Positions 1 to 5,542 of a stretch of DNA of 5,651 nt are shown here, in pieces. The notes beneath the pieces were generated by a model. It searched no databases. It worked only from the letters and a program-made list of their open reading frames with translations, and was not told the DNA's origin. Origin of the DNA: Thermoplasmata archaeon (GTDB lineage Archaea > Thermoplasmatota > E2 > UBA9212); the NCBI GenBank assembly GCA_013329495.1, contig DUKC01000157.1, positions 1,241-6,891 on the forward strand, in the 5' to 3' direction. A program made the position numbers and the translations under genes. How positions within the stretch are numbered: the stretch's first letter is position 1; each line of letters opens with the position of its first letter.

Positions 1-88
1 AGAAATTTGCCACTTTGTTACCCTCACTCTGCAAAGCATCAACTTTATTAAAGGCCTTCCTAATCGCTGAAGACCCAATTTCTCCCAC
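1..88 (-). CDS. Probable class I/II PLP-dependent aminotransferase, N-terminal fragment (runs off left edge)
   Basis: Only the first 29 or so residues are in the window; the gene continues beyond position 1. Read from a GTG at 88-86 the protein begins VGEIGSSAIRKAF and goes on with NKVDALQSEGNKVANF. This has the pattern of the N-terminal arm and first helix of fold-type I aminotransferases (S-x-IRK-x-F, then A-L-x-x-x-G-x-x-V, normally followed by the 'h-x-IGEPDF' strand, which would lie just outside). The frame is open upstream to a TGA at 118-116, and the residues before the GTG (NESRAFN) also look like family sequence, so the true start may be upstream. The only candidate there is a non-standard ATA at 112-110. 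The ATG at 108-106 is in another frame and gives an unconvincing peptide. The gene lies about 36 bases after the AOR stop on the same strand, with no T-tract between them, so co-transcription is likely. Substrate cannot be told. The family call rests on one short pattern. Confidence 0.5.
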   Translation of the reverse strand, partial: MGEIGSSAIRKAFNKVDALQSEGNKVANF

Positions 89-124
89 GTTGAACGCGCG
101 GGATTCATTTATTTCTCATTAATT

Positions 125-2332
125 TTAAATTTTTCTTCTTTCCTCTTTCTCATGCTGGTATTTTTCTACAAGCTCAATCACTTCTGGAAAGTTTATCTTC
201 AGCCTTTTAATAGTTTCAAGAGTGGGCACACCATTGGAATTCCATCCCCGGCGTCTATACACAGCATCGCAAAGCTTTCCATACTGAGATTCCTTATAGG
301 CCCGGAGTGCCCTTATTTTCTCTTCTGTTGATCTATCCTCGGGATTAAAGCCAACCATCTTTTTGAGCTGTTCATCATAGCGTTCCTTTCTGGACTCGTA
401 TTCTTCTTTTGTCACAGGACCCATGGAGCGGTAAGGAATCGCATCATCCTCTCGGGTACCATGACCCATCTTTAGGTTAAACAAGCGCTGAAAATTGTAT
501 ACTGCTTCTGATTGGAGAATTAGCCCTTCAGGAGTGAGTGGTTTTCCAGTAACCCCTTCAAAGAGCCAACCATAACTCTCTACATGCTCTGGTACCTTGG
601 CTGCTTTTATGCCCCGATGCACTTCCTGATTATTTGCAGGTTCAATATCATTCCAGGGTAGTTTGCAGAGGCCCACAAGAGAAAACCAAGTACGAAATAT
701 CGGGAAATAATGAAGTGCTTCTGCTTTATCTTCAAAGGTGGGAATCTGATTATTTACCTGATCCATGTAAATAAGCCAGGACTCATCGTGCTGTGGCCCT
801 TTGTTTGCTAAACCATACCCTCCCTGTTGAGCTAAAGTTTCTTTGGTTACATACTCGGAAAATTCCATCCCTTTGCATTCCATCCCGATGCCTTCTAAAA
901 ACTTTGGGTCCGCATTATACCTCTCTGTAAACAATTGTTTACAAACACGAATTCCCTGACCAGCAACTTTACCAAATCCTTCCCCTCGGGACATTTGATG
1001 AATTAGTTCCAGTGCCGCATCCTCATTGCCAAAGTTAAGCTCTAAACCCCCGGTAATTTCTTTGTTAATTATCCCTCCCTCATAACACTCCATCAGAAAG
1101 GCGGTGCAAGTACTCACAGCAATCGTATCTAATCCATAGTTATCACAATAAAAATTGGCTTCAAGGACAAAATCAGGGTTAAAAGTGCCGCAGTTTCCTC
1201 CAAATCCAGCTATCGTTTCATATTCTGGACCGTCTACCAAAACTCTTTGCCCCTTTAAAGGTCCTGTTTTCAACTCAAAATTATCTACTCCATGTGAACA
1301 ACGTAAGGTGCACCCTATCCAACAAGAGTCATTTGGCTCGTCTTGAGTTATTCTCTGTTGCCAAACTTCAGACTCGATTCTGTGAGCATCTGGATGGGAC
1401 CCGTATTTATAATTGCAAACAGGTAAACAATCGTGGTCCTGCATCTCATCCACTAGGTGAGCAGTACCTATCTCTCTCATTCTGTTTTGGGAATGATCCA
1501 AAGCTAAAATTTCTTTACTTATCCTTTGGCCCGCTTTTCTGATAAGATCGGGGTTAGCCACTTTATTAGAATCAGCTTTTACCCCTGCGTATTTTATCAC
1601 TAAAGCCTTTATCTTTTTATCTCGGAAGACAGTACCTGTGCCGCCTCTTGCTGCCTGCTTAATCCTAGTGTGTTTACGGCGGAGATCGTACCAACTAATG
1701 TTAAGTATACCCAACCTGGTATTTTGTGCCCCTGTTCCTGAAGAAACCACACTGATGTTCCTTTTATCTTTTTCATCCTCGGCATACATTTCAGTTAGCT
1801 GTTCGACCAGAAGATAAGTATCGATAGCCTCATAAGGGGTTTCTTCAATAGTAACTTTTCCTTTACCCCCATCAATAAAGATTATCGCATCTCTTTTAGC
1901 CTTTCCCTGAATTTCTAGAAGATCCCAACCAGAAAACTTAAGGAAAGGAGCAAAATAACCCCCACAATTATTGTCGTTGACGCTACCAGTTTCAGGAGAC
2001 AGGCTGACCACATGACTCTTACCACATCCCGCATATTGAGTAATCCCACAAATAGGGCCCGTCCCTATAATTATCTCATTTTCTGGGTCATCCCATCTAG
2101 TATCAGGAGACACCGCCTGCCACAAATACCACAAGCCGTAACCCCGACCCCCAGTAAAAATTTCCTTTATCTCGGGGGCGATAGACTTACTTTCTATCCT
2201 ATTTTCCGAAAGATTAATACATAAACGCCGATCTGTGTAACCTTTCTCTACTCTTCCCGGCTCAAAATCGAAAGTAGATAATACTTGATGTGCCCTTTTC
2301 ATCTCTCCAATTGTCTTAGTTTTGTTGTCCAT
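125..2332 (-). CDS. Aldehyde:ferredoxin oxidoreductase (AOR) family tungsten/molybdenum-pterin enzyme
   Basis: A cytoplasmic tungstopterin/[4Fe-4S] enzyme; characterised relatives oxidise aldehydes to acids with ferredoxin, and the BamB branch serves benzoyl-CoA reduction. Numbered from the chosen ATG (735 aa), the N-terminal domain has GGRGYG (61-66), GTGPICG (90-96), SPETG (112-116) and ARGGTG (228-233), all typical of the pterin-binding fold. The cluster cysteines are C337, C341 and C345 (CX3CX3C), with C556 as the fourth. GPEYET (368-373) and H515 in NKGPQHDE match active-site segments of P. furiosus AOR. The first pterin motif is intact (DNYGLD, 397-402); the second reads SLVGLC (551-556), with Ser where Asp is usual. 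At 735 aa it is longer than P. furiosus AOR (about 605 aa). The ATG at 2332 is preferred because AGGTGA lies 4 bases before it; a TTG at 2401 would add 23 Lys-rich residues. No signal peptide is visible. Family is sure; substrate and metal are not. Confidence 0.93.
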   Translation of the reverse strand: MDNKTKTIGEMKRAHQVLSTFDFEPGRVEKGYTDRRLCINLSENRIESKSIAPEIKEIFTGGRGYGLWYLWQAVSPDTRWDDPENEIIIGTGPICGITQYAGCGKSHVVSLSPETGSVNDNNCGGYFAPFLKFSGWDLLEIQGKAKRDAIIFIDGGKGKVTIEETPYEAIDTYLLVEQLTEMYAEDEKDKRNISVVSSGTGAQNTRLGILNISWYDLRRKHTRIKQAARGGTGTVFRDKKIKALVIKYAGVKADSNKVANPDLIRKAGQRISKEILALDHSQNRMREIGTAHLVDEMQDHDCLPVCNYKYGSHPDAHRIESEVWQQRITQDEPNDSCWIGCTLRCSHGVDNFELKTGPLKGQRVLVDGPEYETIAGFGGNCGTFNPDFVLEANFYCDNYGLDTIAVSTCTAFLMECYEGGIINKEITGGLELNFGNEDAALELIHQMSRGEGFGKVAGQGIRVCKQLFTERYNADPKFLEGIGMECKGMEFSEYVTKETLAQQGGYGLANKGPQHDESWLIYMDQVNNQIPTFEDKAEALHYFPIFRTWFSLVGLCKLPWNDIEPANNQEVHRGIKAAKVPEHVESYGWLFEGVTGKPLTPEGLILQSEAVYNFQRLFNLKMGHGTREDDAIPYRSMGPVTKEEYESRKERYDEQLKKMVGFNPEDRSTEEKIRALRAYKESQYGKLCDAVYRRRGWNSNGVPTLETIKRLKINFPEVIELVEKYQHEKEERRKI

Positions 2333-2336
2333 CAAT

Positions 2337-2342
2337 TCACCT
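2337..2342 (-). promoter_or_regulatory. Ribosome binding site of the AOR gene (decides the start)
   Basis: On the minus strand AGGTGA stands 4 bases before ATG 2332-2330. It is complementary to the archaeal anti-Shine-Dalgarno sequence (UCACCU in the 16S 3' end). The two other candidate starts lack such a site: the in-frame TTG at 2401 has only ACCACAAAACT before it, and the ATG at 2302 has GGAG only 2 bases away. This is the main reason for choosing the 735-residue product. Confidence 0.8.
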
Positions 2343-2359
2343 TTTTTCTTTTTATCTTC

Positions 2360-2389
2360 CTTCAAAAAGAAGCCTTGCCACCCTGGCAA
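2360..2389 (-). promoter_or_regulatory. Two tandem hairpins in the AOR 5' leader
   Basis: On the minus strand TTGCCA-GGG-TGGCAA (2389-2375) is a perfect 6-bp stem with a 3-base loop. CTTC-TTTTT-GAAG (2372-2360) follows at once, with a 4-bp stem and 5-base loop. A purine-rich stretch then leads to the AGGTGA ribosome binding site. If transcription starts downstream of the TATA-like box at 2446-2453, both hairpins lie in an untranslated leader of roughly 90 bases. If instead the upstream TTG start is used, the region would be coding. I do not recognise a known riboswitch; a regulatory role is inference. Confidence 0.35.
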
Positions 2390-2445
2390 TTTCCTTTCCA
2401 AAGTTTTGTGGTTGTCTTGATTTCAGCTCCTATAATGCTAAAGAG

Positions 2446-2453
2446 CTATATAG
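2446..2453 (-). promoter_or_regulatory. TATA-like box for the AOR gene
   Basis: CTATATAG, self-complementary, preceded on the minus strand by an A-rich stretch (GTAAAAAA) that could serve as a BRE-like element. Archaeal spacing puts the transcript start near 2423, giving a leader of about 90 bases before the ATG at 2332. It falls in the 168-bp gap between trm1 and the AOR gene, so AOR can be expressed apart from the upstream operon. Since the box is palindromic, its direction is inferred from the genes around it; there is no plus-strand gene downstream. Confidence 0.45.
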
Positions 2454-2500
2454 TTTTTTACACGAAAGAGATAGATTGTTTGACGGTAAGTTTACTAAAG

Positions 2501-3613
2501 TCAGCTGATAAATAATTTCCTAATGGACTTTAAAGGTGCATCTGTCTTAAGTCCCGTGGGATTGAAGTGTGTTCTGCTTGCACGGTAACCTCTCTCTCTG
2601 ATTGAGATGATTGTCCTTCCTAAAGGAGGTGCAGAGCAATGAAACAAGCTCGCCAGCTCATCTGTTCGGTAAAAAAAAGGAGTTGATACCTCATTTTCTT
2701 CCAAAAACAACTTTAGCATTCTCTCAATTTTATTTTTGGTTTTTAGAGATTTGCTTGGCAAGGCTTCTAGCATCATTTCCACAAGTTCTTGGTCACGAAT
2801 TTTGCCCGTCCACAATGGTCCTGCATGCCTTTTGCTGTTTATTCCCGTTGGTTCTTTATGAACTTCGTACCCCTCTTCTAGTTTTTCAATCCAACCAAGG
2901 TTTTCTAGATTATTGTTTGCTTTCTTAACTCCCTTCTCAATTCTAAAATAGGTTCTGAAGTGATGGCCTTCAAAATAACTTAGCAAGGGCCTTATGCCCA
3001 GGTCATACTTCATGGCGGATCTGGCAATGAATCCTATTAGTATTCTTAAGCCAAGCTCGTGCATAGAAGAACATCTTAAAGGTTGTGCTCCATACCTTCG
3101 CAAGCATGCCTTGGGATACCTGCCGCACAGAACCGCGAGATCAGTCGCAGTTATTCCCATAACCGCTTCTCTGCGTGCCCCCCAAAAAGCATTGTCAACA
3201 AATCCCACCGGAGATCCAAACGGGTCAATGTCTATGTAATCAAATTTTTCTTCGTTGAGTAGCTGATTTAAATTTTTGTTGAGTGGGAAGGCATTTGAAA
3301 CCCGATTCAGAGCAATGTTCTTTTTGATAACCCCCCAAGCCTCTTCATTTCTGTCATTTACAAAAACTTCGAATTCACCCTCGACTTCTTTCGCTATCCT
3401 CACGCCTCTTGCTCCTGATCCTGCCAGTCCATCCAGGATTCTCAATCTCCTTTTTTCTTTAGCTATGAGTACTTGAAGCAGCAGGATAGACAGGTCTCTA
3501 TTAAATTCCATTGCTGGATTGTAAAAGATTATCTTTCGCTTGGCAGGGCCGAGCCTTGAAGCAAGCAATTCGGGCAGAAATAGCCTTGTCTTTCCTTCCT
3601 CTACGATTACCAT
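2501..3613 (-). CDS. trm1: tRNA (guanine(26)-N2)-dimethyltransferase Trm1
   Basis: Methylates G26 of tRNA to N2-methyl- and N2,N2-dimethylguanosine using S-adenosylmethionine, at the hinge of D-arm and anticodon stem. The 370-residue protein is the usual length for archaeal Trm1 and looks complete. Family signatures: YNPAMEFNRDLS (31-42, substrate/cofactor pocket), the SAM-binding motif I DGLAGSGARG (61-70), the catalytic DIDPFGSP (128-135), TATDLAVLCG (155-164), YGAQPLR (174-180), GPLWTG (265-270), and the C-terminal ASRTHFNPTGLKTDAP (345-360). The segment between about 218 and 265, where some Trm1 proteins have paired cysteines, has none here. It starts with ATG immediately after the TGA of the upstream NTPase (TGAATG) and has no clear ribosome binding site of its own, so translation is probably coupled. 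Function is assigned with high confidence. Confidence 0.95.
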   Translation of the reverse strand: MVIVEEGKTRLFLPELLASRLGPAKRKIIFYNPAMEFNRDLSILLLQVLIAKEKRRLRILDGLAGSGARGVRIAKEVEGEFEVFVNDRNEEAWGVIKKNIALNRVSNAFPLNKNLNQLLNEEKFDYIDIDPFGSPVGFVDNAFWGARREAVMGITATDLAVLCGRYPKACLRRYGAQPLRCSSMHELGLRILIGFIARSAMKYDLGIRPLLSYFEGHHFRTYFRIEKGVKKANNNLENLGWIEKLEEGYEVHKEPTGINSKRHAGPLWTGKIRDQELVEMMLEALPSKSLKTKNKIERMLKLFLEENEVSTPFFYRTDELASLFHCSAPPLGRTIISIRERGYRASRTHFNPTGLKTDAPLKSIRKLFIS

Positions 3614-4168
3614 TCAGCAGGATTTCAAGATTTTTTCCACTTTATATGGTAGCAAGTTCTTGTTCACCTGAGTGACTTCCAAGATCCTGATGTCATCTCT
3701 GCGTCTTATGTCTTGAAGCAGTGAATTTCTAGATTTCTTGTGGAGAGTCATGATGATTACTTTGTCTGAGTCCAGCGCCTCTCTCACTATTTCACAGAAT
3801 TTCTCAGAAAGCATTTCCATCTTTCCAACTTCGTCAATTATCACTATGTCTATCGAATCATCTTCAATTGCTTTCCGAATCGCTCTGGTTCCCACCGTGT
3901 CGAGAGACTTCAAGTCTATTCCATATTCACCCACTCTGTAACTGGAATCTTGGTCAGTGAGGGCAAAAATTTTTTCTTCTCCCGTCCGCCAATCTCTTGT
4001 CACCAATCCTGTCCTTTTTCCATCCTCTTTGATGGGTGTGGTAAGCATTCCTCCAACCTTGTAACCAGCCCTTTCAAGATTCTCAACAATTTTGACGAGA
4101 GTCTCCGTTTTTCCTACATTAGGTAACCCAGTGATACCAATTTTTGGAAATGAATCCATCATTACCAT
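3614..4168 (-). CDS. THEP1-family P-loop nucleoside-triphosphatase
   Basis: A small (184 aa) kinase-like P-loop NTPase of the THEP1/NTPCR family; characterised members slowly hydrolyse NTPs to NDPs, with the physiological role unclear. Visible motifs: Walker A GLPNVGKT (14-21) straight after the first beta strand (KIGITG), GYKVGGMLTTPI (35-46) and GKRTGLVTRD (50-59), which are typical of the family, and Walker B IVIIDEVGKMEM (108-119), the DEVGKME stretch being the family hallmark. The length matches the usual 170-190 aa. MVMMDS offers ATG starts at codons 1, 3 and 4; the first is used because the TATA box places transcription initiation at about that codon. It is the first gene of a two-gene operon with trm1, abutting it without a gap. 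A link to tRNA modification is suggested only by this arrangement. It is cytoplasmic, with no membrane segments. Confidence 0.9.
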   Translation of the reverse strand: MVMMDSFPKIGITGLPNVGKTETLVKIVENLERAGYKVGGMLTTPIKEDGKRTGLVTRDWRTGEEKIFALTDQDSSYRVGEYGIDLKSLDTVGTRAIRKAIEDDSIDIVIIDEVGKMEMLSEKFCEIVREALDSDKVIIMTLHKKSRNSLLQDIRRRDDIRILEVTQVNKNLLPYKVEKILKSC

Positions 4169-4187
4169 AATATGTAATGCAAAAAAT

Positions 4188-4197
4188 GTTTATAAAC
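4188..4197 (-). promoter_or_regulatory. TATA box for the NTPase-trm1 operon
   Basis: GTTTATAAAC, a perfect 10-base palindrome centred at 4192.5. The ATG of the NTPase begins at 4168, about 25 bases downstream, which is the usual archaeal distance from TATA centre to transcription start. The transcript would therefore be leaderless or nearly so, in line with the absence of a Shine-Dalgarno sequence before the ATG. Confidence 0.7.
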
Positions 4198-4226
4198 TAA
4201 TTGGTAGGGTACAAAGAAACAAAATG

Positions 4227-4235
4227 CTTATAAAG
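4227..4235 (+). promoter_or_regulatory. TATA box for the alanine aminotransferase gene
   Basis: CTTATAAAG, palindromic apart from its central base and centred at 4231, preceded by A-rich sequence (AACAAAATG). The ATG at 4257 is 26 bases downstream of the centre, so transcription should start at or within a base or two of the start codon, giving a leaderless mRNA. No Shine-Dalgarno sequence is seen before the ATG (GCAAAGAAT), which agrees. Confidence 0.7.
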
Positions 4236-4256
4236 TTATGACGCTTAGCAAAGAAT

Positions 4257-5480
4257 ATGGGATTTGAGCCAAGCGAAAGGGTGAAGCAGATCCACTACCC
4301 TATAAGGGAAGTTACCGTGCCTGCGAGGATCCTGGAAAAAAAAGGAATTAAGATTTTAAAGCTAAACATAGGTGATCCGTGCGCTTATGACTTTGATTCT
4401 CCTCCCCATCTGAAGGAAGCTATTGGGAAGGCCACCAAAGATGGTTGGAATGGATACACCCCCTCCGAAGGTTATCCAGAGTTATTGAAAGCAGTAGCTG
4501 GGAGAGAATTAGAGAGGAATGGCGTTAAATACGAAGCAGAAGACCTCTGTGTTACAGCAGGAATCACAGAGGCCATTCAGTTGCTTTATTTTTCAGCTCT
4601 CAATCCCGGAGATGAAATCCTGATTCCCGGTCCAGTTTATCCCCAGTACATAACTTCAACTCCTTTGGTTGATGCCAAGCCTGTTGCCTACAGAACTATC
4701 GAAGCTGAGGGTTGGGTGCCCGACCTAGAAGATATCAAGAAGAAGATAACACCGAGAACAAAAGCTTTGGTAGTCATTAATCCTAATAACCCCACGGGTG
4801 CATTATACAGCAGGCGGGCTCTGCAGGCAATATGCGATGAGGCGGGGTCTCGGGGTAATTTGTTTATTATCTCAGATGAAATTTACGATGAGTTAACTTA
4901 CGAGGGAGAGCAATTCACATTAGCATCGATCGGAAAAGATCTGCCAATTGTAACTCTCAACGGGTTATCCAAGACCTACCTTTCTCCGGGTTGGAGGATC
5001 GGCTGGGCAATGTTTAATTCCCCAAATGGAAAGCTTGAAGAGATAAAGCAGAGCTTCGTTAGGTTAGCAAGGGCAAGGCTCTGTCCAAACTCGATCTGCC
5101 AGAGAGCTGCGCTGGCAGCACTTCACGGACCAAAAGACTATCTCAAAGAGACAAACAGCAAACTGAAGCAGAGAAGAGACTATTGCTACAAGAGATTCAA
5201 TCAGATCAGGGGCATATCAACGACCAAGCCTCAAGGAGCTTTTTACATTTTCCCTAGAATCTTGCCTCTGGCGGAAAAATGGAATAATTCTCCATGGAAA
5301 AATGATAAGGAATTTGTTCTGGATGTGCTGAACAGCGCTCACGTTCTGGTGGTGAACGGGTCCGGATTCGGCGAGACCTACGGAGCTGCACATTTCAGGT
5401 CAGTTATTTTGCCCCCAATAGACATCCTAGAAGAGGCATTCAATCAAATAGAAAGACTGATGGAAAAGAGGTTGAAGTAG
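4257..5480 (+). CDS. Alanine aminotransferase-like PLP enzyme (class I/II)
   Basis: Fold-type I aminotransferase, expected to exchange the amino group between alanine and 2-oxoglutarate (pyruvate/glutamate in reverse) in the cytoplasm, linking pyruvate to amino-acid metabolism. The 407 residues look complete. Motifs: LNIGDP (36-41), YTPSEGYPEL (67-76), PGPVYPQY (124-131), INPNNPTG (174-181), SDEIYDELTY (206-215, with D207 and Y210 for the PLP ring), NGLSKTY (235-241, with K239 as the Schiff-base lysine), GWRIGW (245-250, R247 to the phosphate), and HFRSVILPP (379-387, R381 to the substrate carboxylate). From memory, stretches such as TKPQGAFYIFP, WKNDKEFVLDVL and GSGFGE are nearly identical to P. 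furiosus alanine aminotransferase; a short extra segment (about 338-345) precedes the second of these. Valine-pyruvate or other related specificities cannot be excluded. It is transcribed divergently from the NTPase-trm1 operon, from a promoter predicted to give a leaderless mRNA. Confidence 0.92.
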   Translation: MGFEPSERVKQIHYPIREVTVPARILEKKGIKILKLNIGDPCAYDFDSPPHLKEAIGKATKDGWNGYTPSEGYPELLKAVAGRELERNGVKYEAEDLCVTAGITEAIQLLYFSALNPGDEILIPGPVYPQYITSTPLVDAKPVAYRTIEAEGWVPDLEDIKKKITPRTKALVVINPNNPTGALYSRRALQAICDEAGSRGNLFIISDEIYDELTYEGEQFTLASIGKDLPIVTLNGLSKTYLSPGWRIGWAMFNSPNGKLEEIKQSFVRLARARLCPNSICQRAALAALHGPKDYLKETNSKLKQRRDYCYKRFNQIRGISTTKPQGAFYIFPRILPLAEKWNNSPWKNDKEFVLDVLNSAHVLVVNGSGFGETYGAAHFRSVILPPIDILEEAFNQIERLMEKRLK

Positions 5481-5498
5481 AGTCTAACAGAACTCTAT

Positions 5499-5513
5499 AA
5501 ACAAAAAACAAAA
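5499..5513 (-). terminator. Oligo-T tract ending the right-edge minus-strand gene
   Basis: Ten bases after the TAA of the partial minus-strand frame, the minus strand reads TTTTGTTTTTTGTTT. Archaeal RNA polymerase terminates at such non-template T-tracts. A weak inverted repeat (TAGAGT/ACTCTA, 5478-5497, 8-base loop) lies just beyond it. Confidence 0.45.
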
Positions 5514-5518
5514 TCTAA

Positions 5519-5542
5519 TTTTTTAGAATCGTTTAAATTTTT
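5519..5542 (+). terminator. Oligo-T tracts ending the aminotransferase gene
   Basis: TTTTTT (5519-5524) and TTTTT (5538-5542) lie 38 to 62 bases after the aminotransferase stop, on the plus strand. There is no GC-rich hairpin in front, as is usual for archaeal factor-independent termination. The second tract would fall inside the end of the convergent minus-strand frame. Confidence 0.45.

Noticed and set aside
1..108. Minus-strand frame beginning at ATG 108 (MNPARSTWEKLG...)
   Set aside because: It competes with the aminotransferase-like frame over the same bases and its translation has no recognisable family pattern.
1155..1542. Plus-strand open frames inside the AOR gene
   Set aside because: They are antisense to strongly conserved AOR motifs, have no ribosome binding sites or promoters, and their translations resemble no protein I know.
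2333..2401. AOR start at the TTG at 2401, giving 758 residues
   Set aside because: There is no ribosome binding site before the TTG, the added residues are Lys-rich and low in complexity, and a well-spaced AGGTGA precedes the ATG at 2332.
2611..3476. Plus-strand open frames inside trm1
   Set aside because: They lie opposite the conserved Trm1 coding sequence and look like by-products of its codon use.
5478..5497. Inverted repeat TAGAGT/ACTCTA as a bacterial-type intrinsic terminator for the aminotransferase
   Set aside because: The stem is only 6 bp and AT-rich, it overlaps the stop codon, and the next plus-strand T-tract is about 21 bases away. Archaeal T-tract termination explains the region better.
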